Shown here in pieces: positions 6,749 to 14,913 of a stretch of 31,214 nt of DNA (positions are counted from its first letter, which is position 1; each line of letters begins with the position of its first letter). The notes below the pieces were generated by a model. It made no database searches. It was not told the DNA's origin and saw nothing but the letters and a program-made list of their open reading frames with translations. Location: the NCBI GenBank assembly GCA_964558485.1, contig CAZLED010000026.1, forward strand, positions 1 through 31,214, read 5' to 3'. Source of the DNA: UMGS1696 sp964558485. Lineage in GTDB: Bacteria; Bacillota; Clostridia; Oscillospirales; CAG-272. A program made the position numbers and the translations under genes.

Positions 6749-8413
6749 ATGAAGAAAAGATCCTTTGAACAGGCGCTCCATGGTGCCTTCGAGCGGTACA
6801 ACCATACGGTAGAGCAGACGGGAACAGAGCCTGTACCCGAAATGTCCCCGGCGTTTTTGCAAAAAATGGACGACTATATCCGGTCGCAAACGAAACAGGA
6901 GGAACAGAGCATGACAAAGCATACCACCAGCGTAGGTAAAAAATGGAAGAAAGCATGGACAGCAGCCATAGCCGCAGCCATCGTAGTCGGCGGCAGCGTG
7001 TGCGTATATGCCACCGTACCGGCAGTGCGGGAGCGGATCAATATGCTATTCCTGCAAAAGGAAAGCGTGGCAAGACTGCACGAAGTCCCCGACGGCTGGA
7101 TGGGCATCTACACGGCCGAAGACCTGGAAAAGATCCGGGAAGACCTGTCCGGCAGATACATCCTCATGAACGACATCGTGATCCCGGAAGAAGCCTATGA
7201 ACCCGGCGGTCTCTACGAAAACGGCTTCACCCCCATCGGTGGCACCAGAGTGACCTACACCAACGAAGACGGCAGGACCATGACGAGATCCTATCCCTTC
7301 ACTGGTATTTGCAACGGCAACGGCTACACCATCGCCAACGTACAGATCAAAGCACTGCCAAACGACACCGCCGGCCTGTTTGGCGAATGTGAGATGCAGT
7401 ACGATATGTGGGACGAGGAGACCGGAGAACAGAAACACAAGGCTGGCGGTATCATCAAAAATTTGGGTGTGATCGACAGCTCTATCACCATCACAGACGA
7501 AGACCGTATCGCATCGGTGGGCATGATCGTGGGCAAAGGCGGCTTTGTGGTGGGTTGCTACACGGAAAACGTAACGATCGACTTTGTTGCCCCGGAAACG
7601 AAGACGAACAAAACGATCTGCATCGGCGGTGTGGCAGGGGAAGCACACATCATCGACAGCTGCTACACCAATGCCAGCATCACCGTGGAGACAAATGCCA
7701 ACCAAAGCCTGTACGTGGCTGGCGTGTGCGGCTGGAGCAAGGCGTGCGTGACCTCCTATTTCGATGGCACCATCGATGCGCCTGTGTCCGACTGGGAGGT
7801 CTGCTACATCGACGAGACCGATCCCCCGGAAATGCTCAACGATGCCACCATGTTCGAGCTGACCTATCAGCTGCTGTGTAAGGACTACGGCATGACCTTT
7901 GACAAAGCTGCCATGGAAGCATGCTGGTATGCCGCCATAGATGCCGGAGAATACCCCGGAGATGCCGTAGAAGCCTACGTAGCCGAACAGGGTGCTGTAG
8001 GAGATGCATGGGGCTATCGGCACGTGTTCGCCTTCTACTGCGGCAAAACCAATGTGAATCCCCAGGATTATCTCACCTATACATCCCCCAACACGAAAAA
8101 CCACTACGAACGGGTGTATCTGCTGGATCCGTGTACCACGGTCAAGGAACGGGCAGTGCTGTCGCAGCTGATCGCCGGTGTATTTGACGGGGAAGAATTC
8201 GTGGCACTGTGTCAGGAAAACGGCGTGAAGTACGGCGGCTACCACAATTACGACCTGCGCCGGGAGCCGGACTGCACCTACGAAGGCTTCGATTTCGACT
8301 ACATCTGGCGCATGAGCGACAACGGCAAACCGGTACTGCGGCTGTTCACCTGGTCCAAGGAAGACGGTGTCACCACCTACGAAAACAAGCTGCCGGATGT
8401 GATCCGGAATTAA
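6749..8413 (+). CDS. Putative membrane anti-sigma factor with GLUG-like extracellular domain
   Basis: This 554-residue protein has a cytosolic N-terminus (about 1-66), one membrane segment (about 69-90, WTAAIAAAIVVGGSVCVYAT) and a large outer domain. The cytosolic part occupies the position of an anti-sigma domain but has no motif I can name. The outer part has repeated beta-helix-like units resembling GLUG repeats: YPFTGICNGNGYTIANVQI, then TAGLFGECEM, then IIKNLGVIDSSITI, then IGGVAGEAHIIDSCYTNAS. A C-terminal globular region (about 355-554) has several Cys residues. The start is 1 nt after the sigma gene stop and uses AGGGAGTGATG inside that gene. By analogy with membrane-anchored regulators such as RsgI, it may hold the sigma factor until an outside ligand binds. 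That role is inferred from context, not from a recognised domain. Confidence 0.65.
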   Translation: MKKRSFEQALHGAFERYNHTVEQTGTEPVPEMSPAFLQKMDDYIRSQTKQEEQSMTKHTTSVGKKWKKAWTAAIAAAIVVGGSVCVYATVPAVRERINMLFLQKESVARLHEVPDGWMGIYTAEDLEKIREDLSGRYILMNDIVIPEEAYEPGGLYENGFTPIGGTRVTYTNEDGRTMTRSYPFTGICNGNGYTIANVQIKALPNDTAGLFGECEMQYDMWDEETGEQKHKAGGIIKNLGVIDSSITITDEDRIASVGMIVGKGGFVVGCYTENVTIDFVAPETKTNKTICIGGVAGEAHIIDSCYTNASITVETNANQSLYVAGVCGWSKACVTSYFDGTIDAPVSDWEVCYIDETDPPEMLNDATMFELTYQLLCKDYGMTFDKAAMEACWYAAIDAGEYPGDAVEAYVAEQGAVGDAWGYRHVFAFYCGKTNVNPQDYLTYTSPNTKNHYERVYLLDPCTTVKERAVLSQLIAGVFDGEEFVALCQENGVKYGGYHNYDLRREPDCTYEGFDFDYIWRMSDNGKPVLRLFTWSKEDGVTTYENKLPDVIRN

Positions 8414-8423
8414 GCATATCCAC

Positions 8424-8465
8424 ACACGATCGGGCTGTCCCCAAAGGATGGCTCGGTCGTGTTTT
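8424..8465 (+). terminator. Terminator of the sigma/anti-sigma operon
   Basis: A 17-bp stem counting G-U pairs (8424-8440 with 8446-8462) closes the five-base loop CCAAA and leads into a T run. The loop and its flanks, GTCCCCAAAGGAT, recur in the terminator at 9832-9867. Confidence 0.8.
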
Positions 8466-8543
8466 GGCTTGTCCGGTGTGCAGATCGTTTCGCTGGTAGG
8501 TAACCAAATTTTCATCATTTTTCGGAAAAATACTTCTGTTCAC

Positions 8544-8572
8544 TTGACAGATAATATGTGACGTGGTATAAT
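8544..8572 (+). promoter_or_regulatory. Perfect-consensus sigma-A promoter of lipoprotein gene
   Basis: TTGACA (8544-8549), a 17-bp spacer and TATAAT (8567-8572) match the consensus at all 12 positions, 42 nt before the ATG. Strong, probably constitutive transcription is expected unless a repressor acts. Confidence 0.9.
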
Positions 8573-8614
8573 TATATTGTTCCATCGTGAACAAGCAGAA
8601 ACGAGGTGTTTTGT

Positions 8615-9760
8615 ATGCGTAAGATCGCTTGGCTTTTGGCACTGCTGACCGTAGGCTCTGCCCTTGCCGGTTGTGTTTCGACAGGCGAGCCCGGATCCGA
8701 GACGACAGCCGAAATGGAGACAGCTTCGGTGGAAACTGAAGAAACAGAGGTTGCAGATCCTGTTGCCGGTGAGGATCCCAACACGCCGGATCATTCTGTT
8801 CCATCTGTTCTACCGGAGGGCACCGATGACACAGACGGCGTCACAGAATTTGCCTACAGTGCGGAGGCACAGGCCGCTATCGAAGGCTTGTACGTGAACT
8901 ACTGGCACGAGGACTTTGCCGCCAGCTATCTGGGGTATCGGGAAGAAGGGGACGACAGCACGCTTGCCAAGTGGCTGCAGGACAACTGTCCCATGCTGAC
9001 CAGCTTTTGGCCGTTCCTTGCGGAGATCCCACAAGAGGACATCGTCGGTGACCACGGCTACCTGTACTGTATCGTGCCCATGGATGGAAGCGTCGAATTT
9101 GCAGTAAAGAGCCTGGAGTGGGAGAATGCTGGTGATAATGTGCCGCCCAGCCACACCGAAACGCTGTATGCGCCCCAGACCGATCGTCCCTTCCTGCTGT
9201 ATTCCACCTGCGAGTCCTGGGTGGATAACGCCGATGTGGTTCTCGAGTTCGTGGAAGCAGATGGCTTTGAGGGCGTATGGTCTCCTGTGCTACAACCGGA
9301 TGGAACCATCACGAACCCCCTGTCACGGGACGGCGGCTATACGATCGTGGACTTTGCCGGTCTTTATGATATTGGCGATTATGTGCCACATTTGTATAAC
9401 GATACGGATGCGGACTCCGGCTGGCTGCCACCCACAGAGACCGGCCTTGCCAACACCACCTGGTACAGCGACAACGGCTGGGTGCTGTCCTTTGGTATGG
9501 ACGGAAATGCAGCGGACGGCATGGTGCTGTATGCTCCCGAAGAAGGAGAAGACGGCACGCTGACACCGTACTACGAGGGTACCTGGTGGATGGAGGACGA
9601 CAAATTGTGTCTGGGCGTCTACGATGGTGTCTGCCCGTTCCCACTGCTGATTTCTCCATCCGGGGAAACGCTCGTCATCATGCAAGCGGACGACGGCTCC
9701 GTGCTGCCCTTTTTTGTGGAGGGACAGACCATCTGCAATATGTCCCTGGTGTATGGCTGA
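8615..9760 (+). CDS. Secreted lipoprotein of unknown function, lipocalin-like C-terminal part
   Basis: This 381-residue protein has a lipoprotein signal peptide (MRKIAWLLALLTVGSALAGC, Cys20 modified). A Thr/Glu-rich spacer (about 22-75) and a globular body (about 78-381) follow. The last 90 residues (NTTWYSDNGWVLSFGMDG, then YEGTWWMEDDKLCLGVYDG) have the alternating W/G pattern of lipocalin-like beta barrels, with the GTW..DDKLxL signature used twice in a loose way. I do not recognise the middle region. ATG 8615 is preferred to the GTG at 8606 because ACGAGGTG lies 8 nt before the ATG and the signal peptide begins there. The gene has its own perfect promoter, and similar terminators flank it on both sides. 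It may contact the GLUG protein outside the cell, but only adjacency suggests this. Confidence 0.8.
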   Translation: MRKIAWLLALLTVGSALAGCVSTGEPGSETTAEMETASVETEETEVADPVAGEDPNTPDHSVPSVLPEGTDDTDGVTEFAYSAEAQAAIEGLYVNYWHEDFAASYLGYREEGDDSTLAKWLQDNCPMLTSFWPFLAEIPQEDIVGDHGYLYCIVPMDGSVEFAVKSLEWENAGDNVPPSHTETLYAPQTDRPFLLYSTCESWVDNADVVLEFVEADGFEGVWSPVLQPDGTITNPLSRDGGYTIVDFAGLYDIGDYVPHLYNDTDADSGWLPPTETGLANTTWYSDNGWVLSFGMDGNAADGMVLYAPEEGEDGTLTPYYEGTWWMEDDKLCLGVYDGVCPFPLLISPSGETLVIMQADDGSVLPFFVEGQTICNMSLVYG

Positions 9761-9831
9761 TAGGGAAGTGAATGCTGCTCCGAGCGTGCCAAAAACAACC
9801 TGCCCTCAAACGGGTTCAAAAGCATAACAAA

Positions 9832-9867
9832 CGACCGGGCGTCCCCAAAGGATACCCGGTCGCTTTT
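9832..9867. terminator. Terminator between lipoprotein gene and GH2 gene
   Basis: CGACCGGGCGTCC (9832-9844) pairs with GGATACCCGGTCG (9850-9862) apart from one mismatch, around the loop CCAAA, and is followed by CTTTT. It serves the plus-strand lipoprotein and probably also the convergent GH2 gene. Confidence 0.75.
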
Positions 9868-9887
9868 GGTATATTCGTTTGTCGATA

Positions 9888-12482
9888 TTATTTTTCGCTT
9901 CTCAGCAGCACACCAACGCCGTATCGACCGCTCTTTCTGCCATACAGCGACAGGCCTGCGTCTTCCTCTGTGGCAAAGGTCAAGGTAAAGCTTTCCTTGG
10001 TCTGCAGCTTCAACAGCAGTGCCGACGGAATCTTCACGTCACACAGGTAGCCGTAGGAGCCCGCTTCGTCCAGGTGGTAGATGCTGGGCTGGTAGTGATG
10101 GGACAGAGCCCCACGGGAATCGGCAGGTGCATCCGGCAGCAGCATAGTGGTCACCGGTACGCCATCGATGGACACAGCCACCTTGCCCGGATAGGGTGTA
10201 GCATCGGTCTGTACAAAGGAGTTCAGGTTCTCGCCGGGATCACACCGGTAGCCAAGCATATAGTTCAGATCGACCTTGGCATCCTTGTCTTTTGCCGGAT
10301 AGTCGTGGGTCATGGGGAACCGGGTGGAAATCTCTGCCAACAGCCGCACATCCTTCGCTTCTGCAAAGCCGGGAATGTCCGCTGTCTTGATAACCGTAGA
10401 GAACGAACCCTTGCCCAGTCCGCTGACCTTTTCCACCTTGGCCTCGATCACGCGGTCAAACCCATCGGTCCGGAAGTCTGCCGGAGACAGCACCAGCGCA
10501 TCCGGTCTGCTGCCGACGATGTCAAAGAGAATGCCGTTTTGCATGATGGTCTCATCCTTGTCCACCAGCGCAAAGGACAACAGGGCAGTGCCATCGTGTT
10601 CGGGCATGGTCAGCTGGATCGCACCGGCCGGGAAGGCACCGTATCCCTTCCAGACCAGCTGGATCTCGCCGCTGTCTGCCACATAGTCGCCGTCCACCGG
10701 ATCGTTCACCGTGAACTGCCATGCAACCGTCAGCAGCTTGCCGTGCCGCTTGTCCGTGAAGCTGGAACCAAACAGCGGTACGTTCACCGTATCGCCGGGC
10801 TGAACGGTGGTCATGGGTGCAAAGTCGGCACCTACGTAATCCTGGCTGTGCAGATCCCGCAGGGTCATGCCATAGCTGTCGTAGCCGAAATCCTTGTCGC
10901 CGTTGTCGATCTTGTAGTAGCCGTTGAACTCGTTGACCACATCGTGGAATTCCGTGAACACAAAGCCGCACAGCTTGTCATGCCGCCGGAATTCGTTGAT
11001 CATATACTTGTACTGCCAGGAGATGTCGCTTTCCCCGGCATTGCCTTCGATGCCCCATACGTTGCCGCATTCGCTGTTCATGCATGGCACGTCGGTCTGG
11101 GTGTATCCTTCCTTATAGTTGTTGTGAGAGCCTGCATACGCATTGTCGCAGAAGGTGTCCACCACATCCTTGACCCGTTCGTAGCCGTTGGCGTAGAAGT
11201 GCCAGGTGTTCACATCGGTGACGGTGTGGTCGCCGTTGCAGGGAGAATTGTCCTCTACCAGTCTGGTCGGATCCAGCGCCTTTGCCTTTTCCCAGCAGTG
11301 TACCACCCACTTGGCCGTCTCTTCGGTGTAGGCTCTGCCATTTCCGTCGGGACGATTGGTGAACAGCCCCCAGGTCTCGTTGAAGATGACCCAATAGAAA
11401 ATGGACGGATGGATCCGGTCACGCAGGATCTGCTCTTCCATTTCCACTTCATACTGTGCTCTGGTCTCCGGCAGCGGTTCGGCCCAGAAGCAGGGGATGT
11501 CCTCCATGATCAGCAGCCCCAGCTTGTCGGCCCAGTACAGCTTCAGCGGTTCCTCGGCCTTGATGTGGATCCGGGCCATGTTGATGCCGATCCGCTTCAG
11601 CCGCAGGATCTCTTCCCGGCAGTCGTCATCGGTGGGCAGGGTGAAATACCCCTTGGGATTGAAGGACTGATCCAGAACCCCATTGATGAAGTAGGGCTTG
11701 CCGTTGAGGGTGATGTAGTGCCGGCTCTCCGTGCCAAACTTGCCGGTACCGATCTCCCGGATGCCAAAGTACGTGGAGACCACATCGTCCCCCAGGGTCA
11801 GCGTGCCTTCGTACAGATTCGGCTCTTCCGGGCTCCACCACTTGGGTTCAGCCACGTGCAGCACCAGCTCAGCCTTGTCGTCGTTTACCACAGCGGTACC
11901 GGTGGTGTCACCAAAGGTCGCTGTAATGGTGTCGCCGTCCTTAGCGCCAACGGTGGTGATGGTGTAGGTCACCGTGCCGTCTAACTTTGTGGTGTTGTAG
12001 AAATCGGCGATATATGCGTCCGGCCGTGCTTCCAGCCAGGGTGTCTGCCAAATGCCCTTGGCATCGCCGTAGCCCTGTTTGCCGTAGGTCTGGCTCCGAT
12101 CTGCTGTATCGGTGGCACAGACCTCGATGGTGTTGTCGCCGGTTCTGTCCCAGATGTCGGTGACTTCAAACTGGAAGGGCATATACCCGCCACGATGGCT
12201 GCCCAGCTCTTTCCCGTTGACGGTCACGGTGCAGGTGTAGTCCACAGCACCAAAGTGCAGGAAGATACGGTGGTTTGCCGGATCCCAGCGCACGGTGCGG
12301 CGGTAGTAGGCCGTGCCGTCCTTGGCTTTGTCGATCCCGGACAGGGGCGAACCCCAGGGATAGGGTACTTTAATGACCTTGTCGTAGATGGGTGCGTCAA
12401 AGGAGAAGTCCCAGGCACCGTTCAGGTTCAGCCATTGGGGAACTTCCTTGTACGGTTGGGGGTAACGTGTTTTCAGTAGCAT
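9888..12482 (-). CDS. Glycoside hydrolase family 2 (beta-galactosidase/glucuronidase-like)
   Basis: This 864-residue enzyme has the GH2 domain order: jelly-roll sugar-binding domain (about 5-160), immunoglobulin-like domain (about 165-255), TIM barrel (about 258-530) and additional C-terminal beta domains (about 540-864). The acid/base Glu is in VIFNETWG (E369), and the probable nucleophile Glu is E471 in MNSECGNVWG. RHYITLNGKPYFINGVLDQ marks the barrel entrance as in the family. There is no signal peptide, so it works on imported oligosaccharides. ATG 12482 has AGAGGAAA 9-16 nt upstream. It is divergent from an AraC regulator that probably controls it. GH2 covers beta-galactosidases, glucuronidases, mannosidases and arabinosidases, and the sequence seen does not settle the sugar. 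Confidence 0.92.
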   Translation of the reverse strand: MLLKTRYPQPYKEVPQWLNLNGAWDFSFDAPIYDKVIKVPYPWGSPLSGIDKAKDGTAYYRRTVRWDPANHRIFLHFGAVDYTCTVTVNGKELGSHRGGYMPFQFEVTDIWDRTGDNTIEVCATDTADRSQTYGKQGYGDAKGIWQTPWLEARPDAYIADFYNTTKLDGTVTYTITTVGAKDGDTITATFGDTTGTAVVNDDKAELVLHVAEPKWWSPEEPNLYEGTLTLGDDVVSTYFGIREIGTGKFGTESRHYITLNGKPYFINGVLDQSFNPKGYFTLPTDDDCREEILRLKRIGINMARIHIKAEEPLKLYWADKLGLLIMEDIPCFWAEPLPETRAQYEVEMEEQILRDRIHPSIFYWVIFNETWGLFTNRPDGNGRAYTEETAKWVVHCWEKAKALDPTRLVEDNSPCNGDHTVTDVNTWHFYANGYERVKDVVDTFCDNAYAGSHNNYKEGYTQTDVPCMNSECGNVWGIEGNAGESDISWQYKYMINEFRRHDKLCGFVFTEFHDVVNEFNGYYKIDNGDKDFGYDSYGMTLRDLHSQDYVGADFAPMTTVQPGDTVNVPLFGSSFTDKRHGKLLTVAWQFTVNDPVDGDYVADSGEIQLVWKGYGAFPAGAIQLTMPEHDGTALLSFALVDKDETIMQNGILFDIVGSRPDALVLSPADFRTDGFDRVIEAKVEKVSGLGKGSFSTVIKTADIPGFAEAKDVRLLAEISTRFPMTHDYPAKDKDAKVDLNYMLGYRCDPGENLNSFVQTDATPYPGKVAVSIDGVPVTTMLLPDAPADSRGALSHHYQPSIYHLDEAGSYGYLCDVKIPSALLLKLQTKESFTLTFATEEDAGLSLYGRKSGRYGVGVLLRSEK

Positions 12483-12520
12483 AGATGGATTTCCTCTCTC
12501 TATGGATTTGGGTTGGCATC

Positions 12521-12549
12521 ATTATACCATATTTCTCGGAAATAGACAA
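12521..12549 (-). promoter_or_regulatory. Promoter of the GH2 gene
   Basis: On the minus strand TTGTCT (12549-12544) and TATAAT (12526-12521) have a 17-bp spacer, 39 nt before the ATG. The full TGTCC/GGTATG site seen near the secreted-protein gene is absent here; only a loose match (TGTCTATTT) overlaps the -35 box. Confidence 0.75.
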
Positions 12550-12578
12550 TGGTTTTTGCCAATTTTCTTTCCACGCTG

Positions 12579-12607
12579 TTGACATTGGCTGAAAAAACAG
12601 GTATACT
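12579..12607 (+). promoter_or_regulatory. Promoter of the AraC-family regulator gene
   Basis: TTGACA (12579-12584) and TATACT (12602-12607) have a 17-bp spacer. It diverges from the GH2 promoter, with the two -35 boxes 29 bp apart, leaving room for shared control. Confidence 0.85.
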
Positions 12608-12673
12608 ATTTTCAAAAGCACAGGATCTGCGCGATATAGATCCCAACAAACCAAAAAGCAGGAGAGGTGTACC

Positions 12674-13582
12674 ATGGATATATTGACCCGTATGGCAGCG
12701 GCCAAAAAGCTCAGTCGATACAAGCTGTATCTGCAAAACGATATGTTCCGGGGAAGCGTGATCTGGTGTCGCACGGCCTACAGCAAATGGGAAGGCATGG
12801 CCCCCACCGCACCCAATCAGCACACCTTCTACGAGCTGCACTACGTACTGGAAGGCAGTCTCACGGTCGCTTTGCCCGGCGAACGCTCTATGGATACACA
12901 GCCGCCGTTTGTTGTGGATGCCGGGCAGTTTGTCCTGATCCCACCACGCTGTCTGCACCAGTTGACGCCCAACGATATGGCGCTGGAAAAGCTGGTCTGC
13001 GGATTCGTTCTGGACAGCGACAAGGATTTTGTCAAGCAAGCTCTGGCACACCTGCCACGTCACGCCTGTGCTGCCACCGAGGCCATGCCGACCTACGTGG
13101 CGCTGATGCTGGAAAACGCCATGACGGGACGTGCCGGTTCCACGACCACCATCGGCAACCTGTTGGAATGTCTGCTCATGGAGGTACTGCGACAGCTCTC
13201 GCCGGATAGCCTGGAGAAAAGCGGCGACCGGAAGGTGTTCGAAAACGACCTACGGATCCGGGAGCTGGAAGCCACCATCACATCGAGTATCCGGGAGCCA
13301 AACGGCGGTTGTCGTCTGACCGGTGAGGAGATCGCAGCACAAATGAACATCAGCCTGCGCCACCTGAACCGGCTGACGGGGCGATACCTTGGCTGCTCCG
13401 TGGGACAATATATGGCACAGGTGCGCCTGGAATACATCAAGGAGCTGCTGTATATCCATGAGCTGTCCTTACAGGATATCGCAGAGAAGACCGGCTTTCA
13501 ATCGGAGTATGCCCTGAGCCGATTTTTCAAGAACCAAGAGGGAATGCCCATTGGTGTATATCGCCGAAGTCTGGAACAGTGA
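12674..13582 (+). CDS. AraC-family transcriptional regulator
   Basis: This 302-residue regulator has an N-terminal cupin sensor domain (about 30-100, with YELHYVLEGSLTVALPG and DAGQFVLIPPRCLHQL). A linker follows, then a C-terminal AraC DNA-binding domain with two helix-turn-helix units (about 195-300). These units are LTGEEIAAQMNISLRHLNRL and LSLQDIAEKTGFQSEYALSR, and the tail FFKNQEGMPIGVYRR is the usual AraC signature. ATG 12674 has AGGAGAGG 7-14 nt upstream. It lies between a GH2 gene (divergent) and a secreted carbohydrate-binding protein (downstream). Bipartite direct repeats behind it look like its operators. It probably senses a sugar released from a plant or host glycan and activates uptake or degradation; the ligand is unknown. 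Confidence 0.93.
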   Translation: MDILTRMAAAKKLSRYKLYLQNDMFRGSVIWCRTAYSKWEGMAPTAPNQHTFYELHYVLEGSLTVALPGERSMDTQPPFVVDAGQFVLIPPRCLHQLTPNDMALEKLVCGFVLDSDKDFVKQALAHLPRHACAATEAMPTYVALMLENAMTGRAGSTTTIGNLLECLLMEVLRQLSPDSLEKSGDRKVFENDLRIRELEATITSSIREPNGGCRLTGEEIAAQMNISLRHLNRLTGRYLGCSVGQYMAQVRLEYIKELLYIHELSLQDIAEKTGFQSEYALSRFFKNQEGMPIGVYRRSLEQ

Positions 13583-13620
13583 TGTCCGATTTGGTTGTAA
13601 ACGTGTCCGATTTCGGTATG
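13583..13620 (+). promoter_or_regulatory. AraC-type operator pair A (two half-sites, 21-bp period)
   Basis: TGTCCGATTT occurs at 13583-13592 and again at 13604-13613. The second copy carries the downstream box GGTATG (13615-13620). The pair begins immediately after the regulator stop codon. See also pair B at 13778. Confidence 0.5.
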
Positions 13621-13777
13621 AACAATGTGACCAAATTTGTGTAATACGCCACGTGGTCTGCGATTTTTGTGAAAGCAAACCAGAAAAAATGCGGTAAAAT
13701 CGGCATTTACACGGGGAATTGCACAGGGATCTCGGAAAAATCACGTAGGGCAAACCGACATGGACAAAATGTGCAGA

Positions 13778-13815
13778 TGTCCGGAAATGGTATGGATATG
13801 TCCAAAATTGCTATT
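13778..13815 (+). promoter_or_regulatory. AraC-type operator pair B abutting the -35 box
   Basis: TGTCC occurs at 13778-13782 and 13799-13803, again 21 bp apart. Each copy is followed after six bases by GGTATG (13789-13794) or GCTATT (13810-13815). The second half-site overlaps the -35 box at 13814, as in class II activation by AraC-type proteins. The rest of the 337-bp gap holds an inverted TGTCC copy at 13762-13766 and no gene. Confidence 0.6.
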
Positions 13816-13841
13816 GTGTATCCGCAAAAAATCGGTATAAT
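13814..13841 (+). promoter_or_regulatory. Promoter of secreted carbohydrate-binding protein gene
   Basis: A good -10 box TATAAT (13836-13841) is paired with a poor -35 box TTGTGT (13814-13819) at 16 bp. A weak -35 overlapped by an activator half-site suggests dependence on the AraC regulator. Confidence 0.6.
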
Positions 13842-13919
13842 GTAAGTAATACCACAACCTGTCGTAAAGGTCGTGCTGTACAGACTTATTCTTTATGCAC
13901 AATTACAAGGAGGCATCGT

Positions 13920-14807
13920 ATGAAACACATCATCACATCGATCGCACTGGCTGCGCTGTTGTCCATTGGTACACTGGCTGCGGATGTACCGTACACCGCA
14001 TTTTATAAGGCAGCGGATATGGCTGTAGATGGAGCTGCTGTCACCGCCACGACTACCAAGGGTTCCATCCACGATAAGGTGCTTACCTGTGTCGAAAAGG
14101 GTGAGAATGCAGAAGGCAGCGGCTTTACGTTTACCTTCACCGTGCCGGAGGATGGCGACTATACCGTTTGGGGCAGAGTATTCTATCCCGACCAGTCCAG
14201 CAACTCCATCCACTATTCCGTAGACGGCGGCGAATCCATGGTGTGGGACTTCCCGGACGAAAGCGACAATGAAGCCGAAGAAAAGAACGACCCGTCCCTG
14301 ATGCCGGTGTGCTACGGTTCCTGGCAGTATTTCTACCTGACCTATCGGCAGGAAGGCAAGTATTCGGATACCGATATGTACGGAACCTGGACAATCGAGC
14401 ATGACCAGTGGCGCCACGCTCCCAACGTACTGTCCCTGAAGGCCGGCGAGCATAGCATCCACTTTGTGGGTCGGGAAACCGGTTGGATGATCGACGAGCT
14501 GGTGGTGACCGAGCTGGCTGCCGCTGACTATGACCCCAACTATTACGTAGGCAACCTGGACATTCTGGATCCTTGCCAGTTCTGCGGTACCTATTGGCAG
14601 CACTACTACAAGGACATCTACGCCGCCACCGGTGTGACCGCTGAGGAATACTACCACAGCACCCTGTACCCAGAAGTGGAGCTGGTGGATGCCGCCGATG
14701 CTGCTGCGCCTACCGTGACCACCGCACCCCAGACCGCAGACATGACCCTGGTGCTGTGTGCCGTGGCTGCCCTGTCCGGTGCCATCGCTTCCAAAAAGCG
14801 CAGATAA
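13920..14807 (+). CDS. Secreted carbohydrate-binding-module-like surface protein
   Basis: This 295-residue protein has a signal peptide (MKHIITSIALAALLSIGTLA). A beta-sandwich region (about 25-200) resembles CBM6/35-type sugar-binding modules: DGDYTVWGRVFYPDQSSNSI, then WMIDELVVTEL at its end, with many Trp and Tyr residues. A linker with a CQFCGTYW segment (about 218-225) follows. The C-terminus has APQTAD, a hydrophobic stretch and KKRR, the layout of a cell-wall sorting signal, though PQTAD departs from the classic LPxTG. AAGGAGG lies 6 nt before ATG 13920. There is no catalytic domain, so it probably captures glycans at the cell surface. It is expected to be under the upstream AraC regulator because of the operator pairs. 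The CBM assignment is by pattern only. Confidence 0.7.
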   Translation: MKHIITSIALAALLSIGTLAADVPYTAFYKAADMAVDGAAVTATTTKGSIHDKVLTCVEKGENAEGSGFTFTFTVPEDGDYTVWGRVFYPDQSSNSIHYSVDGGESMVWDFPDESDNEAEEKNDPSLMPVCYGSWQYFYLTYRQEGKYSDTDMYGTWTIEHDQWRHAPNVLSLKAGEHSIHFVGRETGWMIDELVVTELAAADYDPNYYVGNLDILDPCQFCGTYWQHYYKDIYAATGVTAEEYYHSTLYPEVELVDAADAAAPTVTTAPQTADMTLVLCAVAALSGAIASKKRR

Positions 14808-14846
14808 CATATAGTGCCCAAAATATCCTTTTTCATAAGAATACCG

Positions 14847-14886
14847 AAAGACACCTGCCTTGCGACCTCGTGAGTGGGTGTCTTTT
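14847..14886 (+). terminator. Terminator of secreted-protein gene
   Basis: AAGACACC (14848-14855) pairs with GGTGTCTT (14877-14884), followed by a short T run. Confidence 0.7.
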
Positions 14887-14913
14887 GCGTATTGAGAATT
14901 TTACGGATTTCTG

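Noticed and set aside
7046..8518. 490-codon open frame on the minus strand
   Set aside because: It is antisense to the GLUG-like gene and runs through that gene's terminator; no domain is recognisable.
9879..11984. 701-codon open frame on the plus strand
   Set aside because: It is antisense to the GH2 gene, whose catalytic motifs are intact. The composition (His, Gln, Val, Gly-rich) is that of a shadow frame in GC-rich DNA, and there is no ribosome binding site.
13649..13656. CCACGTGG palindrome
   Set aside because: A single 8-bp palindrome away from promoter elements is expected by chance in GC-rich DNA.
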